DNA of 36,753 nt from an uncultured Porphyromonadaceae bacterium (GCA_947176915.1 CAMWSM010000022.1:1-36753); one strand, 5' to 3'. Counted from the first letter of the stretch, positions 14,489 through 23,234 are shown. Numbers and translations are program-made. The notes: a model not told the origin generated them from the letters alone.

Positions 14489-15550
14489 ATGGCATTATCT
14501 CTTTTTTCTGATGCGGAGGATCTCTCTGAAGGAACCTACAGAATTTTTATTTTTAATCCTGAAACTGACTATGCCCTGGCAGCCGGACAGAACATATATA
14601 ATATTCCTGCAAAAATCAAGGAATTAAGAGAAAGAATGGCATGCTGCCCTGCATTCCTTGCCAATATCGGAGATGCAATCCTTTTGCTTGATTCTACCGA
14701 AAAAGCGTCCTCCTCCCTTTCTTCTGCTGCAAAACTCATTAATGAGAAGAGACTGGATATTGTGAGCCTTCCGGATATTGCCTCCTACATATCTGAAAGA
14801 GAAAAGAGAGAGGAATATCCGATTTTCACACCTTGGGGCTGGAATCACACCTTACGGCAGAGTCTGCTGAAAGCGCGTGTTGAAAGCAAGTTTCTCAAGA
14901 GCGAAGCTGAGATTGAAAGCATCAGGCAATTGTCTCACAGGCGTATAAGTTCCATATTCAACGAACACCTCGCTTCTATCCTTCATGACATTGATTGTCC
15001 TAAAGCGACGGAGTTATATTCTGAGAGTGATGCTTTGGCATTTTGCCGTGAAAATAATGATGTTTTCCTCAAAGCGCCTTGGAGCAGTTCGGGCAGAGGT
15101 GTGGTGAGAAGCACATCATTGGATTCTCTTCATCTTCAACAATGGATAGCAGGATGCATACGTAGGCAAGGGAGCGTCATGGGGGAAATCTCACATAATA
15201 AGACCGGAGATTTCGCAACTGAATGGTGGATTGAAAAAGGAAAGCCACACTTTCTGGGACTTTCAATGTTTAAAGCAACTCCCGATGGCAAATACTCCGG
15301 AAACATTGAACTCCGGAGCAAAGATATAAGGGAAAAAATAAAAAACCTGACCTCTCAATGGAATGATGCCATAATAGAGGCTCAAGGATTAATATTAGAG
15401 AAATTGATTGCCGGAAATTATTCCGGACCGGCAGGGATAGATATGCTAACTACCGATGAAGGAAATTTAGTGCCGTGCGTTGAAATAAATCTAAGGTTCA
15501 CAATGGGGATGGTCACTCTGTCAAAATCTTTTAGAAATGGAAAAGAATAA
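14489..15550 (+). CDS. ATP-grasp-like protein of unknown substrate
   Basis: A 353-residue soluble protein. Two stretches suggest an ATP-grasp fold. DVFLKAPWSSSGRGVVRS (about 191-208) has a lysine followed by a Ser/Gly loop, as in ATP-grasp nucleotide binding. GPAGIDMLTTDEGNLVPCVE and INLRFTMGMV (about 313-342) carry the Glu332, Asn334 and Arg336 pattern used for magnesium and phosphate. The N-terminal part (FNPETDYALAAGQNIYNIPA) is a strong, specific-looking signature, but I cannot link it to a known enzyme. ATP-grasp enzymes typically join a carboxylate to an amine or thiol. It starts a run of four closely spaced genes, its end overlapping the next start by 14 bp. Confidence 0.7.
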   Translation: MALSLFSDAEDLSEGTYRIFIFNPETDYALAAGQNIYNIPAKIKELRERMACCPAFLANIGDAILLLDSTEKASSSLSSAAKLINEKRLDIVSLPDIASYISEREKREEYPIFTPWGWNHTLRQSLLKARVESKFLKSEAEIESIRQLSHRRISSIFNEHLASILHDIDCPKATELYSESDALAFCRENNDVFLKAPWSSSGRGVVRSTSLDSLHLQQWIAGCIRRQGSVMGEISHNKTGDFATEWWIEKGKPHFLGLSMFKATPDGKYSGNIELRSKDIREKIKNLTSQWNDAIIEAQGLILEKLIAGNYSGPAGIDMLTTDEGNLVPCVEINLRFTMGMVTLSKSFRNGKE

Positions 15551-16274
15551 AAAGATAGCAATAATAGGGAAAGGTAATGTCGGGACACATCTTGTCAATG
15601 CTCTTGCTGAAAAGGTTGAGGTCATTTCAGTTGATTCCCGTTCACTTGCCAATTTCCCTTCCGACTGCATTCTGGCAATAATCTCTGTCTCGGATCGTGC
15701 CATCATGGAGGTCGCAGAATCAATTGCCGGGAAAGTACCCTTCATTGCCCACACCTCCGGCTCGATAGGGATTGAAAGCCTGAAAGGGACTGCCCCTAAT
15801 TATGGAGTGTTCTATCCTTTGCAAACCTTCACAAAAGGAAATTCTATGAGCTATTCCGACATACCTTTTTTTATCGAAGGAAACAATCGGCAGACAGTAG
15901 CATTCCTCTCAGAAATTGCCAGGAAAATATCTCCGACCGTAATTGAGGCGGACTCAGAAAAAAGGAAACACCTGCACCTTGCCTCCGTATTCGCCTGCAA
16001 CTTTTCCAATCATCTTGCTTATATAGCTGATAATATTCTCAGGGAAAAAAATATGGATGTCTCACTCCTTCTTCCATTACTTAGACGCACTGTGGAGAAA
16101 CTTCAGAGTCTTACCCCTGCAGAAGCACAGACCGGTCCGGCAGTCAGGGAGGATTATCCGGTGATTAACTCACATCTTGAGATGCTCTCGGACAAACCGG
16201 AGGCAAAAGAAATTTATCAACTGCTTACCTCAGACATTATTAACACCAAACATAAAAGAAATCTATATTTATGA
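15537..16274 (+). CDS. Rossmann-fold DUF2520 protein (F420-dependent oxidoreductase-like)
   Basis: A 245-residue protein with an N-terminal dinucleotide-binding motif IAIIGKGNVGTHLVNAL (GxGxxG at 11-16) and a C-terminal helical domain of the DUF2520 type (EADSEKRKHLHLASVFACNF, then SNHLAYIADNIL). The segment HTSGSIGIESLKG is typical of this group, which resembles ProC- or KPR-like dehydrogenases. The substrate is unknown. The gene overlaps its upstream neighbour by 14 bp and the KdsC-like gene by 4 bp, so the three proteins are made together. The function of this conserved trio is not established by the sequence. Confidence 0.8.
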   Translation: MEKNKKIAIIGKGNVGTHLVNALAEKVEVISVDSRSLANFPSDCILAIISVSDRAIMEVAESIAGKVPFIAHTSGSIGIESLKGTAPNYGVFYPLQTFTKGNSMSYSDIPFFIEGNNRQTVAFLSEIARKISPTVIEADSEKRKHLHLASVFACNFSNHLAYIADNILREKNMDVSLLLPLLRRTVEKLQSLTPAEAQTGPAVREDYPVINSHLEMLSDKPEAKEIYQLLTSDIINTKHKRNLYL

Positions 16275-16795
16275 GTTCAGTCGACTACGATCTTACCCGA
16301 ATAAAAGGTTTTGCATTTGATGTAGATGGAGTCCTCTCCCCCTCTACCATTCCTCTTGGAGAGGATGGCTATCCCCTCAGAATGGTTAACATAAAAGATG
16401 GTTATGCTCTTCAACTTGCCGTCAAGAGAGGCTATAAGATCGCCATCATTACGGGAGGTAAAGGGGAGGCAATACAGACACGTTTTGAGTCGCTCGGCAT
16501 AAAGGATATTTTCACGGGAGCCTCAAAGAAACTGCCCATATTTATTGACTGGATGAAAAAATGTGGGCTTCAACCGGAAGAGGTAGTCTTTATGGGAGAT
16601 GATATTCCCGATTTGCCCTGCTTGAGAAAAGCAGGTCTTCCGTGCGCTCCTTACGATGCCGCATGGGAAGCGAAGGAGACGGCCCGTTATATTTCACCCT
16701 TCACCGGGGGTTACGGGTGTGGGCGCGACATACTTGAGCAGACTATGAAAGCTCAGGATAAATGGCTCTCCGATGAAGATGCGTTCGGATGGTAA
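16271..16795 (+). CDS. kdsC: HAD-superfamily phosphatase of the KdsC type
   Basis: A 174-residue cap-less HAD phosphatase, the size of KdsC (3-deoxy-D-manno-octulosonate 8-phosphate phosphatase), which feeds Kdo into LPS. All HAD motifs are present: FDVDGVLS with nucleophile Asp17 and acid Asp19, IITGGKG (motif II), a lysine in SKKLPIF (motif III) and FMGDDIPDLPCL (motif IV). GGYGCGRDILE near the C-terminus matches the KdsC tetramer tail. KdsC fits the LPS-rich biology, but other phosphatases of this size exist, so the symbol is a likely rather than a proven one. Confidence 0.8.
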   Translation: MSSVDYDLTRIKGFAFDVDGVLSPSTIPLGEDGYPLRMVNIKDGYALQLAVKRGYKIAIITGGKGEAIQTRFESLGIKDIFTGASKKLPIFIDWMKKCGLQPEEVVFMGDDIPDLPCLRKAGLPCAPYDAAWEAKETARYISPFTGGYGCGRDILEQTMKAQDKWLSDEDAFGW

Positions 16796-16825
16796 TTTGC
16801 AATAAATAATTAATACTTGATAAAA

Positions 16826-17410
16826 ATGCTTGACAATCTTAAAGACTATAAAATATTTCTTGCAAGTAAATCTCCTCGGCGCAGAGAATTGCTTCAGTTA
16901 TTAAGAGTCCCTTTTACTGTGCTGACAATAGGGGGCATCGATGAATCTTTTCCGGATGACATTCCTCTGGAGGAAGTGCCTCAATTCGTTTCTGACAAAA
17001 AGGCGGATATATATTGCAAACACCTAAAGGATAAGGAGATTGTAATAACGGCCGACACTATGGTGATTGCCGACGACAGGATAATGGGTAAGCCGAATGA
17101 CGCTCAGGAAGCTGCGGATATGTTAAAGGCACTCTCCGGAAAGACTCATAGAGTAGTAACGGGAGTCACCATTGCAAGCCGTGGTTTCAAAAAGTCATTC
17201 TCCTCTATTACTTACGTTACATTCGGAAGTCTCACGGATGAGGAGATACAATATTACATAAACAATTACCTCCCTTTCGACAAAGCGGGAGCGTATGGCA
17301 TTCAAGAATGGATCGGAGCAGTAGCGGTCAGTGAGATAAGGGGTAGTTATTACAACGTAATGGGACTTCCCGTGCATCATTTGTTTAAGGAACTTCTCAC
17401 TATTAAATAA
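16826..17410 (+). CDS. maf: Maf-family nucleoside triphosphate pyrophosphatase
   Basis: I use the ATG at 16826 (194 residues); a TTG at 16817 is less likely. Maf proteins hydrolyse non-canonical or pyrimidine nucleotides (dTTP, UTP or modified forms) to monophosphates and help keep the pool clean. Motifs are FLASKSPRRRELL (residues 11-23), ITADTMVIADD, SGKTHRVVTGVTIAS and the C-terminal AYGIQEWIGAVAVSEIRGSY. All are typical of the YhdE/Maf branch. It closes the run that begins at 14489 and is followed by a strong terminator shared with the convergent ROK gene. Confidence 0.9.
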   Translation: MLDNLKDYKIFLASKSPRRRELLQLLRVPFTVLTIGGIDESFPDDIPLEEVPQFVSDKKADIYCKHLKDKEIVITADTMVIADDRIMGKPNDAQEAADMLKALSGKTHRVVTGVTIASRGFKKSFSSITYVTFGSLTDEEIQYYINNYLPFDKAGAYGIQEWIGAVAVSEIRGSYYNVMGLPVHHLFKELLTIK

Positions 17411-17417
17411 AAGGAGC

Positions 17418-17456
17418 AAAAAAATGGAGAGACTCTTCGGAATCTCTCCATTTTTT
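17418..17456. terminator. Bidirectional terminator between maf and the ROK kinase
   Basis: TGGAGAGA (17425-17432) pairs with TCTCTCCA (17443-17450), extended by an A-run on the left and a T-run on the right. It reads as stem plus U-tract on either strand and serves the two convergent genes. Confidence 0.85.
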
Positions 17457-17486
17457 ACAATTATATTTCTTTCGGAAACATGGTCA

Positions 17487-18497
17487 TTATGCCTCCTCCT
17501 CCACTACAGGAAGTGTGCGGGGAGCCTCATATTTATATTTAGCCTCCCAACCTAAAGCAGACGCGCCAAGAACTGCAGCATCGCTCTCCTTAAGTTCGGA
17601 AAGAATAATTTTTGTTTTTCCGCGGAACACCGGCATCAAAGCGCTTTCAAACGCATCTTTAAGCGGACGCATAAGCAAATCGCCACTCTTCGCAAGACCT
17701 CCGAAAAGGATGATTGCCTGCGGGCTTGAGAAGACTACCATATCAGCAAGTGCCTGTCCGAGAATTGTGCCGGTATATTCAAAAATATCCTTAGCAATCT
17801 TATCACCTGCCACAGCTGCATCATAGACATCCTTGGAAGTGATATCCTCGATCTGGAGATTACGCAGTGTAGAAGGCTCTGTGCGCACCTCAAGAAATTC
17901 TCTTGCGCTGCGAGCAACCCCTGTAGCGCTGCAATAAGCCTCAAGACAGCCGGTGCGTCCGCAACCGCAGACACGTCCGTTATTTCTCTTAACAATAAGA
18001 TGGCCTAACTCGCCGGCATTTCCATCCTGACCATATACAAGCTGACCATTAACTACTATGCCCGAGCCGACACCTGTGCCGAGAGTGATCATAATGAAGT
18101 CTTTCATGCCTCGGGCTGCACCGTATGTCATCTCTCCCAAAGCAGCGGCATTCGCGTCATTAGTGATCGCAACCGGAATACCACCGAAAGCCTTGCTTAC
18201 CTTTTCCGCCAAGGGGATATGCGCACCCCAGGGAAGGTTTGGCGGATTCTCAATTTCACCGGTATAGTAATTAGCATTCGGAGCGCCGATGCCAATACCC
18301 TGAATTTTATCTTCCGCATCATTTGCATGAAGAAGATGCATAACTCCGTTATGCAATTCTGCAACATAATCATCAAAATTGGCATGTTTGCGAGTCTTTA
18401 TAGAATCGCTCGCTATCACTTGCCCTCTTGCGTCGACGATTCCGAAGACTGTATTGGTGCCACCTATATCGACACCCAGTACATAAGGTTTACTCAT
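17487..18497 (-). CDS. ROK-family sugar kinase (glucokinase-like)
   Basis: A 336-residue ROK protein. The phosphate-binding loop DIGGTNTVFGIVD is at residues 8-20. The catalytic region AITNDANAAALGE, the phosphate 2 motif TLGTGVGSGIVV and the ROK zinc signature GHLIVKRNNG, followed by RVCGCGRTGCLEAY, are all intact. It has no N-terminal helix-turn-helix, so it is an enzyme rather than a ROK repressor. The most likely role is phosphorylating glucose or a related hexose or hexosamine; specificity cannot be read off by eye. It is a single gene, convergent with maf, with its own promoter to the right. Confidence 0.9.
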   Translation of the reverse strand: MSKPYVLGVDIGGTNTVFGIVDARGQVIASDSIKTRKHANFDDYVAELHNGVMHLLHANDAEDKIQGIGIGAPNANYYTGEIENPPNLPWGAHIPLAEKVSKAFGGIPVAITNDANAAALGEMTYGAARGMKDFIMITLGTGVGSGIVVNGQLVYGQDGNAGELGHLIVKRNNGRVCGCGRTGCLEAYCSATGVARSAREFLEVRTEPSTLRNLQIEDITSKDVYDAAVAGDKIAKDIFEYTGTILGQALADMVVFSSPQAIILFGGLAKSGDLLMRPLKDAFESALMPVFRGKTKIILSELKESDAAVLGASALGWEAKYKYEAPRTLPVVEEEA

Positions 18498-18580
18498 GAT
18501 ACTATTCTTTAAAGGATTTGATATTTTATGGTTATATAATTTCTAATACTGTACACGAAAGCTTTAACCCTTTCCATCCA

Positions 18581-18588
18581 CAAAGTTA
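18581..18588 (-). promoter_or_regulatory. Probable -7 element of the ROK gene promoter
   Basis: On the minus strand TAACTTTG (18581-18588) lies about 84 bp before the ATG at 18497. The matching -33 element is poor. The rest of the 18498-18713 spacer is AT-rich with nothing else I can call. Confidence 0.4.
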
Positions 18589-18713
18589 TAATTTTTTTAC
18601 TATATAACACTCTAAATTTGAAAAAAATTGCCACTTCATTTGTTAAATTAATAAAATAGCGGCTGACTTAGCACATAATGCTCCGTCGGCTGTTCAAAAA
18701 ATCTTATTTTTTT

Positions 18714-19091
18714 ATGGAAATAAAATCACATTTCGACCACGTTAATTTTAATGTTACCGACCTTGACCGCAGCATTAAATTTTATAAAGATGCTCTCGGA
18801 CTGGAGAAGACAGGAGAAATAATGCATCCTGACGGTGCTTTCAAAATAGTTTATCTTTCACGACCGGGAGAAAATTTCCGTCTTGAGCTTACATGGCTCC
18901 GCGACCACCCCCAGCCATACGAATTGGGAGAGAACGAAAGCCATTTGGCTATGAGAGTGGAGGGAGACTATGACAAAATACGGGAATATCACCGCGAAAT
19001 GGGGTGCATCTGTTACGAAAATAAGGAGATGGGCCTCTATTTCATACATGATCCGGACGACTATTGGATTGAAATCCTAAAATGGAAATAA
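18714..19091 (+). CDS. Glyoxalase/VOC-superfamily protein (lactoylglutathione lyase-like)
   Basis: I choose the ATG at 18714 (125 residues, MEIKSHFDHVNFNVTD), because the fold begins at once there; the ATG at 18678 adds only a basic leader. The protein is a single VOC unit of the glyoxalase I type. Plausible metal ligands are visible at His9 (HVNFNV), Glu58 (RLELTW), His77 (HLAMRV) and Glu120 (WIEILKW). Glyoxalase I isomerises the hemithioacetal of methylglyoxal and a thiol. The real substrate is uncertain, since many VOC proteins do other chemistry and most anaerobes of this group lack glutathione. It stands alone between the ROK gene and clpB. Confidence 0.8.
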   Translation: MEIKSHFDHVNFNVTDLDRSIKFYKDALGLEKTGEIMHPDGAFKIVYLSRPGENFRLELTWLRDHPQPYELGENESHLAMRVEGDYDKIREYHREMGCICYENKEMGLYFIHDPDDYWIEILKWK

Positions 19092-19146
19092 ACCATTCAA
19101 CCAATCTTGACTTAATTTGTTATATTTTATGAAAACACCTTAAGCT

Positions 19147-19172
19147 GCAAGCCATAAAATCAAAAGGCTTGC
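19147..19172. other. Small hairpin between the VOC gene and clpB
   Basis: GCAAGCC (19147-19153) and GGCTTGC (19166-19172) form a 7-bp stem with an A-rich loop. There is no T-run after it on either side. It could be a weak end signal for the VOC gene or a feature of the clpB leader. It does not match the CIRCE heat-shock operator. Confidence 0.35.
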
Positions 19173-19230
19173 CACTTAATCTTAAATTTCGACAAAACAC
19201 ATTATATAATATAACCCAAATTCGATATAT

Positions 19231-21834
19231 ATGAATTTCAACAATTTCACAATCAAATCGCAAGAAGTGGTGCAGAAGGCTATTGAGCTTACCCGCCAAA
19301 ACGGGCAACAGCAGATAGAACCTGTACACATTCTCAAGGCACTCATTGCCGAAAGCGAAACGATTGTCAATTTCGTATTCCAGAAGTTGGGGGCGAACCT
19401 CAATTCCGTCAATATGGCAATCGACAAGGACATCCAATCTCTTCCGAAAGTATCCGGAGGAGAGGTGTTCCTGAGTCGCGAAAGCAACGAGGCTTTACAG
19501 AAAGCCATCGATTTCTCAAAATCGATGGGAGACGAATATGTTTCTGTGGAAGCAGTGCTGATGGGCATACTGAAGACTCGCTGCAAAGCGTCTCAGATTC
19601 TTAAGGATGCCGGCATCACAGAGGATGGCTTGAAAGCAGCCATCAATGAATTGCGAAAAGGCAATAAAGTAACTCAGCAGAGTGCTGAAGAGTCATATCA
19701 GGCTCTCAGTAAATATGCTATAAATCTTAACGACAGGGCAAGAAGCGGAAAACTTGATCCGGTCATTGGCCGTGATGAGGAGATTCGAAGGGTGCTCCAG
19801 ATCCTTTCTCGCCGAACTAAGAACAATCCTATGCTTGTAGGCGAGCCGGGCACCGGTAAAACAGCTATAGCAGAAGGTCTCGCTCATAGGATCGTGCGTG
19901 GAGATGTGCCCGAAAATCTTAAATCCAAGCAGATATATTCTCTGGATATGGGTGCCCTCGTGGCAGGTGCAAAATATAAGGGTGAATTTGAAGAGCGTCT
20001 TAAGGCTATCGTAAATGAGGTTACTCAGAGCGATGGTGAGATTATCCTCTTCATCGATGAGATCCATACACTTGTCGGAGCGGGAAAAGGTGAAGGCGCA
20101 ATGGATGCCGCCAACATCCTTAAGCCGGCTCTCGCGCGTGGCGAGCTCCGCTCAATAGGAGCCACCACTCTTGATGAGTATCAGAAATATTTCGAAAAGG
20201 ATAAGGCTCTCGAACGTCGTTTCCAGAAAGTAATGGTGGATGAACCGGACGAAATGTCGGCAATCTCTATACTCCGTGGATTGAAGGAGAGATATGAAAA
20301 CCACCACAAGGTGCGCATTATGGACGAGGCCATCATTGCAGCCGTCCAGCTTAGCGTCAGATACATCACAGACCGTTTCCTTCCTGATAAGGCTATCGAC
20401 CTTATCGATGAGGCTGCTTCAAAGCTTCGTCTGGAAATGGACTCAATGCCACAGGCTCTCGATGAGGCACAGCGCAAGATTGCCCAGCTTGAAATTGAGC
20501 GTGAGGCGCTTAAGCGTGAAGGCAACGAATATCGCATTAAGGAGATCGATGAAGATATTGCAAATCTTCGCGACACAGAAAAATCGCTCAAGGCAAAATG
20601 GCAGGCTGAGAAGAATGAGATCAATAAGATTCAGCAGAATAAGATTGAGATCGAGCAACTCAAGCATGAAGCCGAGATGGCAAAGCGAGAGGGTGATTAT
20701 GCCAAGGTAGCCGAAATTGAATACTCCAAGATCAAACAGAAGGAGGATGAGAATAAAGCCACTCAGGAGAAACTCAAACAGCTTCAGGGTGAAGGCGCCA
20801 TGATTAAGGAGGAGGTAGATGCCGAAGATATCGCGGAAGTAGTAAGCCGCTGGACAGGCATACCGGTCAAGAAAATGGCTCAAAGCGAGAAAGAGAAACT
20901 TCTCCATCTTGAAGAGGAACTGCATAAGAGAGTGGTGGGTCAGGAAGACGCAATCCGTGCCGTTTCTGATGCCGTGCGCCGTTCACGCGCCGGACTCAAT
21001 GATCCACGCCGTCCTATCGGCTCATTCATCTTCCTTGGAACAACCGGCGTCGGAAAGACTGAGCTTGCAAAGGCTCTTGCTGAATACCTTTTCGATGATG
21101 AGGATATGATGACACGCATCGACATGTCCGAATACATGGAGAAACACTCCGTATCGCGTCTTGTCGGAGCGCCTCCGGGATACGTTGGATATGAAGAGGG
21201 TGGTCAGTTGACAGAGGCAGTGCGCCGTAAACCTTATTCAGTCGTTCTTTTCGATGAGATTGAAAAGGCAAATCCTGACGTTTTCAATATCCTTCTTCAG
21301 GTTCTTGATGACGGCCGTCTGACAGACAACAAGGGACGTTTCATCAACTTCAAGAATACGATCATCATTATGACCTCAAACATGGGGTCAGATATCATCC
21401 GAGAGAAGTTCAAAGGGTTCGCTGAAAAGAAAGAGGATGAGAAAGAGGAGATCATCTCCACAACCAAACAGGATGTGATGGATCGCCTGAAACAGATCAT
21501 CCGCCCCGAGTTCCTCAACCGTATTGACGAGACAGTGATGTTCACACCTCTTGACAAGAAGGAAATTCTTGAGATTGTAGAACTCCAGGTTAAGAGCGTT
21601 CAGAAAATGCTTGCTTCAAACGGCATAACTCTTGATGTAACAAAAGATGCTCTTGAGCTTCTTGCCGAAGATGGATACGATCCGGAATTTGGTGCACGTC
21701 CTGTAAAGAGAACCATTCAGAGAATGGTGCTCAATCAACTCTCTAAGGATATTCTCGCACAGAAAGTGGATCGAGAACATCCCATCATTATCGACCGCAA
21801 GGGTGATGACCTTGTATTCGTAAATGGAAAATAA
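19231..21834 (+). CDS. clpB: ClpB disaggregase
   Basis: ClpB is the AAA+ ring that pulls apart protein aggregates together with DnaK. At 867 residues it is full length. It has an N-terminal Clp repeat domain (1-145), a first ATPase with Walker A GEPGTGKT at 204-211 and Walker [11 protein letters not shown], the long coiled-coil middle domain (about 400-525, many Lys/Glu/Gln), a second ATPase with GTTGVGKT at 603-610, and the C-terminal small domain. The pore-loop region and arginine-finger stretches look intact. The middle domain separates it from ClpA and ClpX. No CIRCE sequence or convincing sigma consensus is visible in the 139 bp upstream, so its heat control cannot be read from the sequence. 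A strong terminator follows. Confidence 0.97.
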   Translation: MNFNNFTIKSQEVVQKAIELTRQNGQQQIEPVHILKALIAESETIVNFVFQKLGANLNSVNMAIDKDIQSLPKVSGGEVFLSRESNEALQKAIDFSKSMGDEYVSVEAVLMGILKTRCKASQILKDAGITEDGLKAAINELRKGNKVTQQSAEESYQALSKYAINLNDRARSGKLDPVIGRDEEIRRVLQILSRRTKNNPMLVGEPGTGKTAIAEGLAHRIVRGDVPENLKSKQIYSLDMGALVAGAKYKGEFEERLKAIVNEVTQSDGEIILFIDEIHTLVGAGKGEGAMDAANILKPALARGELRSIGATTLDEYQKYFEKDKALERRFQKVMVDEPDEMSAISILRGLKERYENHHKVRIMDEAIIAAVQLSVRYITDRFLPDKAIDLIDEAASKLRLEMDSMPQALDEAQRKIAQLEIEREALKREGNEYRIKEIDEDIANLRDTEKSLKAKWQAEKNEINKIQQNKIEIEQLKHEAEMAKREGDYAKVAEIEYSKIKQKEDENKATQEKLKQLQGEGAMIKEEVDAEDIAEVVSRWTGIPVKKMAQSEKEKLLHLEEELHKRVVGQEDAIRAVSDAVRRSRAGLNDPRRPIGSFIFLGTTGVGKTELAKALAEYLFDDEDMMTRIDMSEYMEKHSVSRLVGAPPGYVGYEEGGQLTEAVRRKPYSVVLFDEIEKANPDVFNILLQVLDDGRLTDNKGRFINFKNTIIIMTSNMGSDIIREKFKGFAEKKEDEKEEIISTTKQDVMDRLKQIIRPEFLNRIDETVMFTPLDKKEILEIVELQVKSVQKMLASNGITLDVTKDALELLAEDGYDPEFGARPVKRTIQRMVLNQLSKDILAQKVDREHPIIIDRKGDDLVFVNGK

Positions 21835-21856
21835 TTTTACCGTTTGACACTCTGAG

Positions 21857-21890
21857 AAAAGGGATGTATCGTTGGATACATCCCTTTTTC
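21857..21890 (+). terminator. Terminator of clpB
   Basis: AAAAGGGATGTATC (21857-21870), a GTTG loop and GATACATCCCTTTT (21875-21888) form a 14-bp stem ending in a T-run. Flanking CTCTG and CAGAG can extend it. Its core GGATGTATC is the same as in the terminator at 8306. Confidence 0.85.
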
Positions 21891-21921
21891 AGAGAAAAAA
21901 TTTAAAAAAAATTGCATTTTT

Positions 21922-22185
21922 AGCGGAATCCAAGGCAATAATATGTTTTATAACACGTTTTTTAAACATAAGTCTAAGACATATTCCGCTGTCTTAGCAT
22001 AGGGGATTTTTAGGTTCATTTATTAATGCCCCTTTTCGTGACAACCCAATCGAGGGACTGACAAACCCTCTTCGTGACAACCCGCAGGGGCTTACAACCC
22101 TGCTTTTCGTGACAGCCAACAGGCCTGGCAAACCTGTTTTGAGAGTTAATTAATCGTCATTCGTGAGAGGCATCGTGATGGATGC
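21922..22185 (+). repeat. Array of repeated hairpins with a conserved TTCGTGACA linker
   Basis: The 385-bp gap between clpB and the next gene holds a run of structured repeats. Three units start TTCGTGACA(A/G)CC at 22035, 22071 and 22106, a 35-36 bp period. Each linker is followed by a small hairpin: GAGGG/CCCTC, GCAGGG/CCCTGC and AACAGG/CCTGTT. The paired bases change together, while the loops keep a CAAA or ACAA ending. A degenerate fourth TTCGTGA at 22160 is followed by GCATC/GATGC. Upstream, a CTAAGAC/GTCTTAG hairpin (21974-21997) has a loop (21983-21990) complementary to AGCGGAAT at 21922-21929, a possible pseudoknot. There is no coding frame. It may be an RNA, a leader of the following gene, or an intergenic repeat family. 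Confidence 0.6.
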
Positions 22186-22219
22186 AGAATGGCAAATTGT
22201 GTAACGAAATTACGTTATT

Positions 22220-22705
22220 GTGAAAACCAAGTATTTATTTTTATCTTTAGTGTTCGCCGCTTTTCTTTCATCTTCAATTCCCGCAGGGAGCCATTCCCTT
22301 ATGCCCGGAGAGGAAGCACCTTCGCTCGTGCTCTCCGCTAATTCAAAAGTCAAGTCTTTGAAGGAACTCGACGGTAAATATGTAGTAGTCAATTTCTGGT
22401 CGTCTTCTGATCCGGAATCAAGAATCGCAAACAGTCGCCTCGCTAAGCTGGCTGACTCTCTTCCCTCCTCAAAAGTGAAATTTGTAAGTATCTGCACAGA
22501 TACTGATGAGACTCTCGCCTCTGAAATCATAAAAACGGATGATCTCCCCTCCTCAGCTATCTCACTCTCCCATTCTGATATTGATGCAGAAGTTGCGGAA
22601 GATTATCAGGTAGCAACCGGCAATCGTTCTTTCCTTATAGATCCTTTCGGAAATTTGGTAAAAATTTCTCCATCCGAAGAGGAAGTCATTAAAATTGTTG
22701 CATAA
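22220..22705 (+). CDS. Secreted thioredoxin-fold protein lacking the redox CxxC
   Basis: A 161-residue protein starting at a GTG, with a signal peptide (KTKYLFLSLVFAAFLSSS, cut after about residue 25). The mature part fits a TlpA/redoxin-type thioredoxin fold: APSLVLSANSKVKSLKELDG, then YVVVNFWSSSDPESRIANSR and NRSFLIDPFGNLVKISPS. The place of the usual W-x-x-C-x-x-C is WSSSDPES, so both cysteines are missing (Asp64 and Ser67 at the aligned positions). Disulfide chemistry is therefore not expected; a binding or scaffold role in the periplasm is more likely. A TAACG/CGTTA inverted repeat (22202-22217) lies right before the start codon and might affect translation. The hairpin array lies upstream and a terminator follows. 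Confidence 0.75.
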   Translation: MKTKYLFLSLVFAAFLSSSIPAGSHSLMPGEEAPSLVLSANSKVKSLKELDGKYVVVNFWSSSDPESRIANSRLAKLADSLPSSKVKFVSICTDTDETLASEIIKTDDLPSSAISLSHSDIDAEVAEDYQVATGNRSFLIDPFGNLVKISPSEEEVIKIVA

Positions 22706-22746
22706 TATCGAAGTCAACACTTCAACTATTCATAATTTTTCCTTTC

Positions 22747-22779
22747 GCGCAGAGTCATGCTGACCCTGTGCTTTTTTTT
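22747..22779 (+). terminator. Terminator after the thioredoxin-fold gene
   Basis: GCGCAG and GTCA pair with TGAC and CTGTGC (22747-22771, one mismatch and one G-U), followed by eight Ts. Confidence 0.85.
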
Positions 22780-22786
22780 CTTAATA

Positions 22787-22830
22787 AGTAAAACAGCCAT
22801 TTCGGGTCAAGAAGACCGGAAATGGCTGTT
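22787..22830 (-). terminator. Terminator of the crcB pair
   Basis: AACAGCCATTTC plus GGTC pairs with its complement between 22792 and 22830, with a small loop and one bulge. On the minus strand it is followed by TTTTACTTATT, so it would end leftward transcription from crcB. It is convergent with the previous terminator. Confidence 0.7.
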
Positions 22831-22862
22831 AATATTATGTTTCAAATAAAAAGAAAACCCGC

Positions 22863-23234
22863 TCAGGCAACGCACTTTATGCCAAGCCATACCATCAGAA
22901 GACCGAGGGCAACGGAAGGAACGATGTAGCAGATGAATTTCAACCATTCCCCCTTTTGAATCATGGCAAAACTGTCATGGCTGAAAGACGAGAAAGTCGT
23001 GAAGCCTCCGCAAAAACCGGAAATAAGCAGAGCGTTAACCAATGGACTCATGTCATGGCGAGTCCAAAGTCCGACAAAAATACCTATGATAAAACATCCG
23101 ATGACGTTGACTGCAAATGTTCCGGCGGGATATTTATCACCGAAAAGTTTCTTACCGGCTACACCGGTAAGGTATCGTCCGCAGGTGCCGGCAAAACCGC
23201 CCAACCCTGCAATAAGCATATATTCAATAATCAT
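22863..23234 (-). CDS. crcB: CrcB/Fluc fluoride channel, second copy
   Basis: A 123-residue four-helix membrane protein of the Fluc family, which lets toxic fluoride leak out of the cell as a dual-topology dimer. Family marks are present: GGFAGTCGRYL at the start, TFAVNVIGCFIIG with the pore Asn43, and SGFCGGFTTFSSFSHD with the phenylalanine box FSSF at 81-84. It follows a paralogue by 21 bp. Tandem pairs often form heterodimers in which the two subunits take opposite orientations. The motifs are complete, so there is no sign of decay. Confidence 0.9.
   Translation of the reverse strand: MIIEYMLIAGLGGFAGTCGRYLTGVAGKKLFGDKYPAGTFAVNVIGCFIIGIFVGLWTRHDMSPLVNALLISGFCGGFTTFSSFSHDSFAMIQKGEWLKFICYIVPSVALGLLMVWLGIKCVA

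Noticed and set aside
19092..19230. CIRCE or other heat-shock operator before clpB
   Set aside because: The only inverted repeat (19147-19172) does not match the CIRCE sequence or spacing.
22035..22185. CRISPR array
   Set aside because: The repeated part is only about 12 bases, the intervals are self-complementary hairpins rather than unrelated spacers, and no cas gene is nearby.
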